Positions 31,101 through 40,720 of a stretch of 64,000 nt of DNA are shown one piece after another. The number at the start of each line of letters is the position of its first letter. Position 1 is the stretch's first letter. The notes beneath the pieces were generated by a model. The model saw only the letters and a list, made by a program, of their open reading frames with translations, had not been told where the DNA came from and ran no database searches. Source of the stretch: Botryococcus braunii. Lineage: Eukaryota; Chlorophyta; Trebouxiophyceae. The position numbers and the translations under genes were made by a program. The stretch spans positions 62,001 through 126,000 of the forward strand of contig KV908612.1 of NCBI GenBank assembly GCA_002005505.1. Reading direction: 5' to 3'.

Positions 31101-33333
31101 CCGCCACCCCATTCTGCTGAGGCGTGTAGGGCGCTGAGGACTCCATCTTAGTGCCCTGCTGAGCACAAAACTCTTTGAATTGCTGGTTCAGGAACTCTGA
31201 ACCCCTGTCAGTCCTCACACACTTCACAACCGTGCCTCGTTGGGTCTGCCAAAAACGGAGCAGGTCTATCACAGCCTTTGGGATGCCATCCTTTGACTTC
31301 ACAGGCAGGGAGGCAACTTGGTGTGAACTTTCATCCACTACAGTGACCCAATATCGTTCACCTGTGATGGCAGGAGGTGATATGGGACCCACAGTATCCA
31401 CATGGACTCTATCGAGTGGGTGATGTGCAGGCCTGGAAGATACAGGGAAAGGAGGTCTGGAGTGTTTCCCTTGTATACACGATTCACAGTGCTTGGGGCA
31501 CTCAGAGCAGGGAGCAAGGGAGATATTGATTCCTGTAACCAGATCTTCCTTGGAGAACCTCTGCATGCTGCTGGCACCAGGATGACCTAACCTAGCATGC
31601 CACAGAGATCTCTCGCTACACACGTGTCCTTTCCTAAGATGAGACGCCTCAGCCATGTGATCAATATGTCTGCAGCCAACTTGCTGCCCTCTGACAGGAC
31701 TAACAAACTCCAAAAAAAACAGACCTCGTGCGCGGGTGATATCTCCACACCACCCTTCAGGTCCCTTCATGGCTGTGTAACCACCTGCAGTGTCAGTCAG
31801 GAAAGATGCTCCATCCTGAATTGCACCAGTGACTGAAATGAGGTTGGTATGCGCAGAAGGAACACACTGCACATTGTGCAGCCAGAATACTTCGTGCCTT
31901 GCATTCACAAGGCATACAGACCCAGATGCAATGATTCCTCCCTTGGCGTCTGAGGTTGCCAAGTGCAGAGGAAGAGGCTGTCTATGCATAACTGGATTAT
32001 GGAGCAATGAGAGATCATTGACTATATGCACAGAGGCACCACTATCTATTAACCAAGATGTGCTGCTAGCTCCATGCGAAGTTGGGGCAAGCACATTGAG
32101 AGAGATAAACATCGCCTCACCAGAAGGAGGGGGTGGAGGTGGTAAATGCCACCCCGGAAACGTGTGTTGACTTGTTGGATAGTTATATGCTGAAGGAGGT
32201 CCAGGGCTGGAAGCGGATGAAGGCGGGCCACCCCGGCCAGATCCATGGTCCCACCAGGCTTGAGGAGACGACTGTGGGCCTCCCTGGCCCCAGTAAGCTG
32301 CAGGCCCAACGCTTGCCGCTTGCATGTTTTGATGCAGAGCCTGCAGCTGCCTGAGCGGTCCGCAGTCAGTCATGAAGTGGCCCTTTGCCTTGCAGAAGTG
32401 GCATGTAAGCTCCTCTCTGGGCCTTCTTGCCCTGCCAGGTCCACGCCCCCTGCCACCAAAAGTAGTTGCAGAGGGGCCAGCGGGAGGCTGTTCGTTTGCT
32501 GGTAGTGCTGCTCCAACTCCCGGTACTGCTCCCACTCCTGGTGCAGCTCCAGCGCTTGATGACGCTCCAGCTACCCCCCCAGAGGGACCAGCCACTGCTG
32601 CAGCTGCCATGGCCTGAGGTGTTCCCTCTGCAGGTGGGTCCTTGTACCCACGGCTGGCTGCGGCGCGCAGGATTCTTTGAATCAGCTCCAATGGCGGCTT
32701 GTCGGTTGCCATAACCTCCAGGGACTCGAGCCTCAGCACAGGAGGGAGGCCCTTCACCATCAGCTCCCCAACATTGTGGTCCAAGAGGATGAACGCGTTC
32801 TTTCTGAGACTTGTAGCCAGATCCATCATTCTGTAGAGGTAGACCTTGAGTGTCTCCCCTGTCTTGATGCCCTGCTCCATTTCCTTGTACCACTCAAGGT
32901 TGATGTCTTGGTTGCTCCCTCCAGTGTGACTGTTCTTCACCCACGCGATGAAGTCGAACGCTGCTTTGTGGCATGAGATCTGAGAATGCCAGATGACTGG
33001 AACTGACTGGATCAGCCACTGCTTGATGGCTGAGTTCTCCACCGACCCTGGCATTGGCCTCTCCAAAGCCGCTCTGACCCCCTTGGTGTTTGCGCACGCC
33101 TCCAAATTTTCATACCAAAATTCAAAATTGCGCCCTCCATCATCAAGCATGACAGTCATCTTTGGATTAGAGGTATTGGGGATGTAGGCTGCCTTGTCAA
33201 TCTCCACCTTTGGTTCTGCAGTGGCTGATTGTGTCCCGGTCATAGACTGCCCTGGAGTGGCCCCACTGACTTCTCCAGGTTGAGACATTGCTGTTTCACT
33301 GCTACTTTCCTTTTCTTTGCCCCTTTTTGTCAT
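28120..33333 (-). CDS. Intact Copia Gag-Pol polyprotein of B1
   Basis: 1737 codons without a stop, in the Ty1/Copia order Gag-PR-IN-RT-RH. The Gag zinc knuckle CHFCKAKGHFMTDC lies near residue 311 after a GRGRGPGRARRPR basic tract. The protease SWLIDSGASVHIV is near 428 and the pre-integrase HARLGHPGASSM near 580. The integrase core has HVDTVGPISPPAI (near 645), RTDRGSEFLNQQ and NGVAERMNRTLKER. A long acidic/RE-rich linker follows. RT starts near 1260 with the YVDD box near 1410 ([11 protein letters not shown]), and RNase H near 1590 (GYVDADYAGD, STVQAEFMAAG, CDNQGCISNLRN). The ATG follows a 390-bp leader. It is the reference for judging damage in B2 and B3. Confidence 0.96.
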   Translation of the reverse strand: MTKRGKEKESSSETAMSQPGEVSGATPGQSMTGTQSATAEPKVEIDKAAYIPNTSNPKMTVMLDDGGRNFEFWYENLEACANTKGVRAALERPMPGSVENSAIKQWLIQSVPVIWHSQISCHKAAFDFIAWVKNSHTGGSNQDINLEWYKEMEQGIKTGETLKVYLYRMMDLATSLRKNAFILLDHNVGELMVKGLPPVLRLESLEVMATDKPPLELIQRILRAAASRGYKDPPAEGTPQAMAAAAVAGPSGGVAGASSSAGAAPGVGAVPGVGAALPANEQPPAGPSATTFGGRGRGPGRARRPREELTCHFCKAKGHFMTDCGPLRQLQALHQNMQAASVGPAAYWGQGGPQSSPQAWWDHGSGRGGPPSSASSPGPPSAYNYPTSQHTFPGWHLPPPPPPSGEAMFISLNVLAPTSHGASSTSWLIDSGASVHIVNDLSLLHNPVMHRQPLPLHLATSDAKGGIIASGSVCLVNARHEVFWLHNVQCVPSAHTNLISVTGAIQDGASFLTDTAGGYTAMKGPEGWCGDITRARGLFFLEFVSPVRGQQVGCRHIDHMAEASHLRKGHVCSERSLWHARLGHPGASSMQRFSKEDLVTGINISLAPCSECPKHCESCIQGKHSRPPFPVSSRPAHHPLDRVHVDTVGPISPPAITGERYWVTVVDESSHQVASLPVKSKDGIPKAVIDLLRFWQTQRGTVVKCVRTDRGSEFLNQQFKEFCAQQGTKMESSAPYTPQQNGVAERMNRTLKERTRTLLVHAAADPSLWKESLETATLLYNVGPTSDRSLTPMELFFGVKPDVSVLRTFGCVAHVHIPSGQRSVFGPKTIPGMFTGYCPQSKAYRVYVGNGVWKESRDVSFIEHLRGAERVGLSKVQPGSVYDSRISPPLGSENLATPQAIPSAAPPTFWDEEDDHGVETLSTEAPGTSGLCAGDQSGDGTTAAHDQGNPTSLDSTVGTPEPSQHSWSVLEHMQNLARGGVETQSQVEKMQKVQEGLRMQGKSQIPLPPGTTLTREQRYVQRVARREHSDIPLHAPDPGQAIVSEPNMVGLPDMQGQVETVEAMFGADVRDESSGLDMPAVGEAGAQSQSLASHAYGVQADIVGAAQASLGSVPKCESRRERELLLPSALRKVRECKGAAHESSSQGERERLEKESDNPGSTAQSQHKVHNVPYSGNQGEREREGNSISKADSPAAPQHKVQSVPSVTLGKVHVPSNLREAQRSPQWEFWQQAMQEEMESLDTHEVMQYVERPHGQKVIPVHWIFSTKNDAHGNVTRFKARLVAQGCRQIPGIDVGEVFAPTSSYGARRAVLAVAATQNLEIHQVDIKTAFLNGELEEEVYVTQPPGFENGNTRVVCKLRKALYGLKQAPRAWHKTLSDKLSVMGYSVCKSDAGVYIRRAPDGNLSFILVYVDDLLIVARVVAEIEWGKELLKKDFTIHDLGEVNDFLGCQVLRNRVQGTISMSCTPKIDALVEKFGVADDGRGVDTPMSKDFVASSRPESSDGMSHGAGTPLPPGHRYCELIGSLLYIANTTRPDISQAVGVLSRYRMTPTTSHWNEAIRVLKYLRDTRELALTLGGKGPELEGYVDADYAGDLDHRYSTTGYVLSVYGSAVVWGSKKQSSVATSTVQAEFMAAGHIVKEANWLRGFLEEIGAAPWRVKIFCDNQGCISNLRNPLYSKFTKHVAVSFHYAREAMALGQVDILYVESARNVADIMTKPLAKPVFVGHRDSLGLRRYT

Positions 33334-33705
33334 ACTATTGTCACTTCACCAGCCAAACTTACTCATAAACTTCTGGAATGCAGCAATACCCTACAATTCC
33401 CTCCATGTCATGGAAATTTACCAGCCAGTCTTGCACAGTAGTAGCAGATATGTTCCCCTCAGAAGTTTGCGCCGGAGTCCGGCCCGACTCACTCAGTGCT
33501 TCTAGACAACGTCTATGAATGATAAAGCACAGCTAAAACTTCAATTATGAATTTCCCAGAAAGGTAAACTGTGAGTAAGATAATGGTCCTGGTACACTCG
33601 AGTTCCCTTGCGCCGCTGCGCCATGCTCGAGCTCCTTTGTTGACGCTTACGTCTGACCCATCCGTAGACGACCTTCACTCCTGCTTTTACTTGGCTCAGC
33701 TGGAA
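33334..33705 (-). other. Leader of B1
   Basis: About 370 bp between primer site and gag ATG. No conserved upstream ORF is seen. It is presumably the packaging/dimerisation region by analogy with other LTR elements. Confidence 0.55.
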
Positions 33706-33709
33706 GGGC

Positions 33710-33723
33710 GTGGGCCCATAACC
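33710..33723 (-). promoter_or_regulatory. Primer-binding site of B1 (half-tRNA-iMet) and mimic hairpin
   Basis: Minus-strand GGTTATGGGCCCAC directly after the LTR, complementary to the initiator-tRNA anticodon arm. GCCCATAACCT at 33714-33724 and AGGTTATGGGC at 33730-33740 are an 11-bp perfect inverted repeat around 5 bases, joining the LTR end to the primer site. Confidence 0.87.
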
Positions 33724-34417
33724 TGTGAAAGGTTATGGGCAATCGGCTTTCCCTGTACAAAGCAGACAGGTCGTCAATAGACGAAGTTACTCCAGCTACA
33801 GTCCGTACGACTGTCTGCTGAGTGCCACACACAACTGTCGGACAAGACTAGCATCTGGTGATGCCCAGCATCTTTCACAACCAGTTCCGTTACATCATTA
33901 TCTTGTACACAAGCACCGATCAAGCAATCACTAGATAAGGCTCTAGACGGCTACGTTCAAGTACATGCCTATACTCCCTGAAGTCACTGTCCCTTATCTG
34001 TTTGAGTGACTACAGGGTACACTAAGCTTGTTCACTCTCACAATAGCAACAATGATACAACACACACTGCCGCACCGTACCTGTACAAAGCAGACAGGTC
34101 GTCAATAGACGAAGTTACTCCAGCTACAGTCCGTACGACTGTCTGCTGAGTGCCACACACAACTGTCGGACAAGACTAGCATCTGGTGATGCCCAGCATC
34201 TTTCACAACCAGTTGGTATTCACTCCGGTGGGGCAGCCTTAAGAGTTCATCCGACAAACGTGTGATCTAGATAGGATTGTACCTTATGTTCGAAAACGTC
34301 CAGAATCTGCCGTGTCTCAAGGTACCTTATGTTCTCAATGGACCCATATCCTAATAGTGCACACATGAAGATCACTTAAAGCACAAGGCATTCAATAATA
34401 ATGTTCAGAACTCAACA
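33724..34417 (-). repeat. 5' LTR of B1 with duplicated module
   Basis: 694 bp, same as 27406-28099 by eye. Modules at 34214-34081 and 33886-33753 in transcription order. The expected transcription start is near the first base of the first module, about 30 bases after a degenerate TATA (TCTTAAGG). Confidence 0.95.
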
Positions 34418-34537
34418 AGTTGTGGTGTGTGTGGCGCTTTTAGGGGCCTACGACTCGGGTCACCGAGTTTAGGGCCCCCACCCGGACTTTCTCGATTTCC
34501 TGTGTCACCGAGCCTCGCCAGCACTGACAGCTCAGAA

Positions 34538-35870
34538 ATGGCTAGACGACAAGTCGAAGAGCTGCAGGCTGCTTTGGCCGAGGCCGAGGGGCGTGAAGCG
34601 GCAATGGCTGCCGAACTGGCTGAGTTACGACAACAGGCAGAAAACGCTGAAGTTGCGGCTCAAAACCCCGCGAACCCACAGGCAAGAATCCCGACCGTTC
34701 GAACCCACTTACCGGAAAAATTCGAGGGACGCAGGGACGATCTCCAACAATTCCTAGACGATGTGAGGTCATATTGTGAACTCACCGGTGTGCCCGCGAA
34801 CCTCAGGGTTGACTACGCAGTGCGCTGCTTAGGAAAGAGCGTGAAAAAGGTGTGGTTAACAAAAAAAAGCAGCTTACGTGAGGCAAAATCCAGGTGCTGT
34901 CGTAGATTTAGCTCTCTTTGGGGATCTGTTGTCTTCTGTCTATGATAACACTGATAAGGTTGCAAAGGCAAGGGATAAACTTGATTCCGTAGATCAGGGC
35001 AACGAATCAGTTGAGAAGTATGTTGAGCGCTTTACAACCTTGCTAGCAGAGGTAGAAGTCAGTGGGGACCTATCCATGGGGGAGAAAATCCATAGGTTTC
35101 GTAAAGGCCTACGTGAGGATTTAAAGAAGAATTCAGCAATTAACCCTACAACAGGCAAAGGTTTTGATGATTTGGATGCCTTGATAAGTTTACTCACACG
35201 GTACGATGCCGCGGTGGGCGGGCCCTTACAGGCAAAGAGACTGAGAACCGGCCCCGGGGGCCCTAACTCAAGCATTGCAACCGCCACCGTTGGCCCAGCA
35301 CCGCACGTTGCTGGCGTCGGACAGGACTGGACAATCCCCTACTACAGTCATGAATTTGGGATGATGGCAGCTGCACCGATGGTGGCAGCGCCAATCCAGA
35401 TGGCCCATGGTTACCCTGCGCCGCTCGCCACGGTCGCCGCGATCCAAGGCGCGACTCCTTATCCCCGCAGGGATGGTTTACCTCCCGAGTATCGGAGGGA
35501 CACTAGAGTTGCCTTTCCCCTCAACAGAAGCTGTTACGCGTGCAATACCCCTGGCCATGAATCTTGGTTTTGCCCACTCAAAAAACTTAGAGAGGACCCT
35601 AACGCCTATCTTAGTCAACAACAGTGGGACATCTTGCAACACATTGTGAAGGCCAGACAGGAGGTAAACCAGCCTGCTCCACCAATTCCAGGTCTGGCTG
35701 GTGATTTGCTGCGGCGACGGGTAGGAGGGGGCCACAACAACTTTAGGTCCCTCGGTGTGGGAGCAGCCCCTATGCAAGGGTGGACTGCACAGGGTGGGGC
35801 CGGACGGGGAAGGAGAATCAGAGGACGGGGCCGTGGGCGAAGCCGGGCAAGGGGACGCGGTAGGCCATGA
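34538..35870 (+). pseudogene. Gypsy Gag of H, one frameshift
   Basis: Starts MARRQVEELQAALAEAEGRE with a predicted coiled coil. The frame shifts in the A-run at about 34859-34867 and continues NPGAVVDLALFGDLL to the end. The capsid motif VEKYVERFTTLLAEVEVSGD parallels D. The zinc knuckle is CYACNTPGHESWFC and the tail is arginine/glycine-rich (GRGRRIRGRGRGRSRARGRG). The single frameshift would truncate Gag after about 110 residues. Confidence 0.87.
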
Positions 35871-36111
35871 GTGGAGTTTGAGAAGGAAACCTCCACACTT
35901 TTGTTCCTTGGGAATCTTTTCATTCTTCTATCGAGCAACGTTGTTCTGAGTTTTTGCATTGTTCTTTTTCTAGAGGCCCTTTGACAATACCCTACCCGAT
36001 GGAACGTCTAAACCGAAATTTGTTGCAGTACCTATAGGTAAAGCTGAGGACACCTTATCCACTTTCGCTCGTGAGCAACAAGCAAATAAACATTTAAGTG
36101 CTTGTTTTCTA

Positions 36112-38532
36112 ATGGGTAGTAAAGTGGCGAAATCCAAGGCAGTGTACCCATGGCTAAAAGGCATGAGAGTTATCCTGCAAGGTACCAAGGGACCTGATGT
36201 CCCCTACTCCTATGTAGTTTACCATGCCGGACCCAAATTTAGCGTATCTTTTGCTCAAGCTTTTTCAAATAGGCATTTAGCAATGCTTTTTCATGTTAAC
36301 TGTACTGGTGTGAAGGGCGTCGCTTTAGTCGATACCGGGGCGACGCACTCGTTCGTTAGACATGACTTCCTAGCTACTCTCGGAGTGAGGCTGTCAAAGA
36401 AGTGTGTGGATGTCCAGCTTGCAGATGGGCAGACCATGCGCTCGGCGGGGACAGCTAAGCTCAGGGTGCACTTATCTCAAACATATGTGGAACAGAGGGA
36501 TTTCATTGTCTGCGAAACTCTGTTGGATGGGGTGGACTTAATCCTTGGTGAGGATTTTCTGAAAGAAAGAAAAGCGTTAATTGACTACAATCATGGCGCA
36601 GTTCATCTTAAACCGCCTCATTCCTCACACTACATTACACTCCTCAACCCGCTGCCCCCTAGTGAAAGAGGTACCTTACCGGCGCAAAAAGTGAATGTTA
36701 TAAGTGAGGGTCAAGCTAGGCGGGCTATGCGAAAGGGTTGTCCAGGGTTTTGGGGGGTTGTGCGAGAGGCAAGGAGTGGACAGGACTCAGTTTGTGCAAC
36801 ACACTATCTCCATAGGGTTGCAGTGGCAACTACAGAGGGGGATAATCCTTGGGACGAAGACAGCGGAGCCACCGGCCTAAATTTAAACGAAAACTCCCGG
36901 CGTGTTATTGAGGGCATGAAAGACAAGCCACAGGACTTGAAGCAATTGTTGTTAGAGTTTTTGGATGTTTTTCCAGAGAAATTGCCAGATTTACCTCCAG
37001 ACAGGGGCATCGTGCACACTATACCTATGACACCCGGCCATACGCCGCCCTGTCGCCCCACTTATAGGTTGGCTGAACCAGAAGTGGCGGAGTGTCGGAG
37101 GCAGGTTGAGGAATTACTGGCACAGGGTTTCATCAGGCCGAGTGCATCACCGTATGGTAGCCCCATATTGTTTGTGAGAAAGAAAGACGGAACATTCCGA
37201 ATGGTTATAGATTACAGGGCAGTTAATAACTTAACAAGGAAGGACAAATATCCGTTGCCACGGATAGACGATCTTCTGGACAAGCTGCAGGGTTCAAAGT
37301 TCTTTACCTCTTTTGATCTCTTGTCAGGTTACCATCAAGTGCGATTACATGAATCTGATGTTCCCAAAACCGCTTTTAGAACACCCTTAGGTTCATTTAA
37401 ATTTTTGGTGCTTCCTTTTGGTCTCACGAATGCTCCCTCCACGTTTCAGAGACTGATGAACAGTGTGTTTCATGATTTTATTCGAGAGGGTTTTGTTGTG
37501 GTTTACCTAGATGATTTGTTGGTATACAGCAAGTCCAGGGAACAGCACTTAGAGCACTTAACTTGCATCCTTACTCGGCTGAGAGAGGAAAAACTTTATG
37601 CAAAATTATCCAAGTGTGAGTTTTTTGCTGACGAGTTGCGGTATTTGGGACATGTCGTGGGGCGCGACGGCATCAAAGTTGACCCTGCCAAAGTTCGGAC
37701 TATTGTGGACTGGCCAACACCCACGGGGAGCACGCACGTACGACAATTCTTGGGACTAGCCAACTACTTCCGCAAGTTCGTCCCGGGTTACAGTACGCTT
37801 GCGGCCCCCTTAACCCGGCTCACTGGCAAAGTTCCTTGGACGTGGGGAGAAGCTGAAGAGCACGCGTTTCAAAGTTTAAAAGAAACTTTGTCCAATGCTC
37901 CTGTACTAGCACCCCCAGACAGTAGCAAGCCTTTCAAAGTGATCTCAGATGCCAGTGACTATGGGGTGGGTGCAGTACTATTGCAAGAAGGTAGACCTGT
38001 AGCATACTTCAGTAAAAAGCTTAGTAATGCCGAACGCAATTATTCCACAACTGAGAAAGAGCTTGCAGGTGTGTTGTATGCCCTCAAGGAGTGGAGGTGT
38101 TACTTATTAGGGCAAACTTTCACAGTTGTTACGGACCATCGCGCGAATAGTTTTTTGCAAACCCAAACCCTACTCTCACCCAGACGGGCGCGCTGGGCGG
38201 AGTTTCTACAGTTATTCGACATCCAATGGGAATATGCACCGGGATCCACTAACCCTGCTGACCCATTGTCTAGGAGTCCTCACTTAGCCGGGGCCCACGT
38301 CCGAGCCCTAGCTCGGGCCCAGGCTGGGGTTCAGGCGTCGGTTCAGGCTAGGGCAGGGCCCCTGGGGGAGCACTCTCCCCCTGTCGGAGTAGGAGCGATG
38401 GGGGTTGGGGAGGCTGCAGACTCCACCACCCTACCCACGCCGATGGACGGGTTGAGGGGATGGGGAAGGGTTTTAAGTGAGGCATATGAGATAGATGATT
38501 GGCTCCATCGTAAACAAAATCGCCGCAAGTAA
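36112..38532 (+). CDS. Gypsy protease, RT and RNase H of H
   Basis: 806 codons. The protease active site is ALVDTGATHSFV. RT motifs are RMVIDYRAVNNLT, FTSFDLLSGYHQVRL, LPFGLTNAPSTFQRLMN and the catalytic YLDDLL in VVYLDDLLVYS. RNase H motifs are YGVGAVLLQEGRPVAYFSKK and TDHRANSFLQ. The frame may begin upstream of the ATG, since SACFL just before it matches the corresponding position in D. It ends prematurely at TAA 38530-38532 before integrase. Confidence 0.87.
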   Translation: MGSKVAKSKAVYPWLKGMRVILQGTKGPDVPYSYVVYHAGPKFSVSFAQAFSNRHLAMLFHVNCTGVKGVALVDTGATHSFVRHDFLATLGVRLSKKCVDVQLADGQTMRSAGTAKLRVHLSQTYVEQRDFIVCETLLDGVDLILGEDFLKERKALIDYNHGAVHLKPPHSSHYITLLNPLPPSERGTLPAQKVNVISEGQARRAMRKGCPGFWGVVREARSGQDSVCATHYLHRVAVATTEGDNPWDEDSGATGLNLNENSRRVIEGMKDKPQDLKQLLLEFLDVFPEKLPDLPPDRGIVHTIPMTPGHTPPCRPTYRLAEPEVAECRRQVEELLAQGFIRPSASPYGSPILFVRKKDGTFRMVIDYRAVNNLTRKDKYPLPRIDDLLDKLQGSKFFTSFDLLSGYHQVRLHESDVPKTAFRTPLGSFKFLVLPFGLTNAPSTFQRLMNSVFHDFIREGFVVVYLDDLLVYSKSREQHLEHLTCILTRLREEKLYAKLSKCEFFADELRYLGHVVGRDGIKVDPAKVRTIVDWPTPTGSTHVRQFLGLANYFRKFVPGYSTLAAPLTRLTGKVPWTWGEAEEHAFQSLKETLSNAPVLAPPDSSKPFKVISDASDYGVGAVLLQEGRPVAYFSKKLSNAERNYSTTEKELAGVLYALKEWRCYLLGQTFTVVTDHRANSFLQTQTLLSPRRARWAEFLQLFDIQWEYAPGSTNPADPLSRSPHLAGAHVRALARAQAGVQASVQARAGPLGEHSPPVGVGAMGVGEAADSTTLPTPMDGLRGWGRVLSEAYEIDDWLHRKQNRRK

Positions 38533-39338
38533 AGCTTCCATAGTGGCTTGTGGAAGCGCGGTGCGCGCATTTACGTTCCCTCTCACCATATGAGTTCTGA
38601 CGGTGTCGAACGTAACCTTCGTAGAGAAATCCTGGAAAATTTGCATGGACCACCTATAGTTGGTCATCCAGGCAGGGACAGACCCTCGAATTAGTTCAAC
38701 GTTCCTGGTGGTGGCCAGGGATGGCCTCAGATGTGGCTGACTTTGTGGCCCAATGTGACTCGTGTCAACGTGTCAAAGCCCCAGCACACTTACCTGTAGG
38801 GTTACTACACCCTCTAGAAATACCTGACAGAAAGTAGCAATCAATGTCTATGGACCTAATCACTGGACTGCCAAGAACTAAGGAACGGTATGACGCTATC
38901 TGGGTTGCTGTTGATAGGTTGTCAAAGTATGCGCACTTTGCTCCGACGACCACTGACGCAAGTGCAGAAGTGATAGCTCAACTGTTGCGGACCCGTGTCT
39001 TCACCTTGCATGGGTTTCCCACTCACATTGTGTCAGACAGAGATCCTAGATGGGTGGGTCGCTTCTGTCAAGAGCTCTTTCGGTTGACCGGTTGTCGCTC
39101 TGCGCTATCTACAGCGTTTCATCCGCAGACCGACGGTCAAACGGAACGAATTTATAGGATCTTGGAGGACTACTTGCGTCATTACGTCACTGGAAGACAC
39201 AACGACTGGGATAAACATTTGTGTGAGGCTGAATTTTCTTACAACAACACTTTTCAGCAATCAATCAACACTACTCCCTTTAGATTGACCTTCGGTCAGG
39301 ATCCCACGATTCCCTTCAGGAAGTCTATGAAGGTGTGA
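38533..39338 (+). pseudogene. Gypsy integrase of H, truncated and broken
   Basis: After the TAA the integrase zinc-binding region continues (GHPGRDR, CDSCQRVKA) with a frame change near 38680. A TAG at 38836-38838 sits at the expected tryptophan of RKWQS. The core SMDLITGLPRT, IVSDRDPRWVG and HPQTDGQTERIY holds DDE residues. The frame ends at 39338, just before an AC microsatellite, without the C-terminal domain. Confidence 0.85.
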
Positions 39339-39353
39339 CATCTTCTGTACGTG

Positions 39354-39476
<123 letters not shown>

Positions 39477-39649
39477 AACAGAGGGGGGGGAGGAGAGAAA
39501 GGGGGGAGCGCACACGTACCCGCCGAGACAGAAACCCAATAGTGCATGCCTGCGCATGTCTGAGGGGGGGGATGGGGGAGAGAGAGACATAAGCAGAGAG
39601 GGAACACACACAGAGAGGTGGGGGAGAAAGTGAGGGATAGAGGTTTGAG

Positions 39650-40720
39650 GTATGCTACCTGCACATCATTGAAGATATGTCGCTGCCGATCGTTTGTTTG
39701 GAAGCATTGGGCATGATATTCGGTGTCCGTCATTCGGGGCGTCGATGTTTGGGGAGCTTCAACAATAGGTGCATTGATGGGCTGCACACGAGGTGCGTTG
39801 GATGCGGGATGTGGGTTGCGCTCTGCCAGCCAGTCGTCGAAATACGGGGATAGGTTGCGTTCACGTTGTCAGCTGCACGGATAGCATCATATTCTGGATC
39901 TGGTTCAGCCTCCTGATTATCTGCACCCTCATCATGTGCTCCTTCGCCTTCTAAATCTAGGTACTGCCGGCCAAGGGTCTCCAGATCTATTGTGGTGAAG
40001 TGATCATCAGTACAGATGCGTTCCGCACGTTCGTACTCATGAAATGCAGCCATAATGGTACCATCACAAACCTGCGACGGCACACTTTGGTTGTACCTCC
40101 CAGCCATAGTGTGCTGCAGGATGAATGCAAGAAGCATGGAGGCCAGCATCTCAGTGTACTCACCAGTTGGCTTTCGTCCCGATATGGAACGTACTGGAGC
40201 AGCAAGCTGTATTAGTAATCTTGCCCATGGCTATCGGCAGTCATCCTTGGATACATACTAACAACAGCTGGCTTAGAACATGGACGTACATAGCGCACTT
40301 GTCCAGTCGAGAGAATAATCTTCTGATCTTCCTCTCCAGACGTAGTAAGTTCGTAGTCACTGCATGCATGCAGAGTGTGTAAACACCAGTATACATCATC
40401 ATACTGTATTAATATTCCAAAAGACGCAGGAAATCTGTGGGGCATACCGTACAAAGTGCAGGAGACAGACGTCTTTCAGATGCTAAGGGCGGAAACGATA
40501 AAACTCATGCTTTGTGGCACTGAAAGGGCAAGGTGAGTCGGGGTCATTCTCGTGTGCCTCAGCCAATCCCCAACGATCGACGAGGCGGGGGCGATTGTCT
40601 GGTTGTGCAACACAAAGAGTTTCCATGATGCGTGACGTTCCTCTGAATGCTATGCCACAGAGCTTATATGCCAGCTCTTGGAAGCTGTGACATCGGTGCC
40701 GGAAGCAGGTCATTCATGTT
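39650..40720 (-). pseudogene. Possible Helitron-type Rep/helicase remnant
   Basis: Minus-strand fragments PAVVSMYPRMTADSHGQDY, LLLQYVPYRDESQLV and YTEMLASMLLAF, an acidic stretch, then TNDRQRHIFNDVQ, are spread over frames with a stop (TAA after QDY) and a frame change. The order (PAVV..., LLxxYxPxRxExxL, QRxIFxxV) resembles the region before and into the Pif1-like helicase of Helitrons. No Walker motifs are seen. This is a tentative reading. Confidence 0.35.

Larger units (their letters stand above)
27406..34417 (-). mobile_element. Copia element B1, complete and apparently intact
   Basis: 7012 bp, two 694-bp LTRs with no difference that I can see, perfect TSD AGTTG (27401-27405 and 34418-34422), primer site, polypurine tract and a single uninterrupted polyprotein. 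It lies in the leader of H between primer site and gag. Everything needed for autonomous transposition appears present, and LTR identity indicates a very recent insertion. Confidence 0.96.
27006..39353 (+). mobile_element. Gypsy element H (interrupted by B1; 3' end lost or outside)
   Basis: Ty3/Gypsy element with 5' LTR (27006-27304), primer site, leader broken by B1, gag, pol and part of integrase. The sequence stops being recognisable at the AC microsatellite near 39354. No matching 3' LTR occurs in the window. It is related to D in Gag, protease, RT and primer site. Confidence 0.85.
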
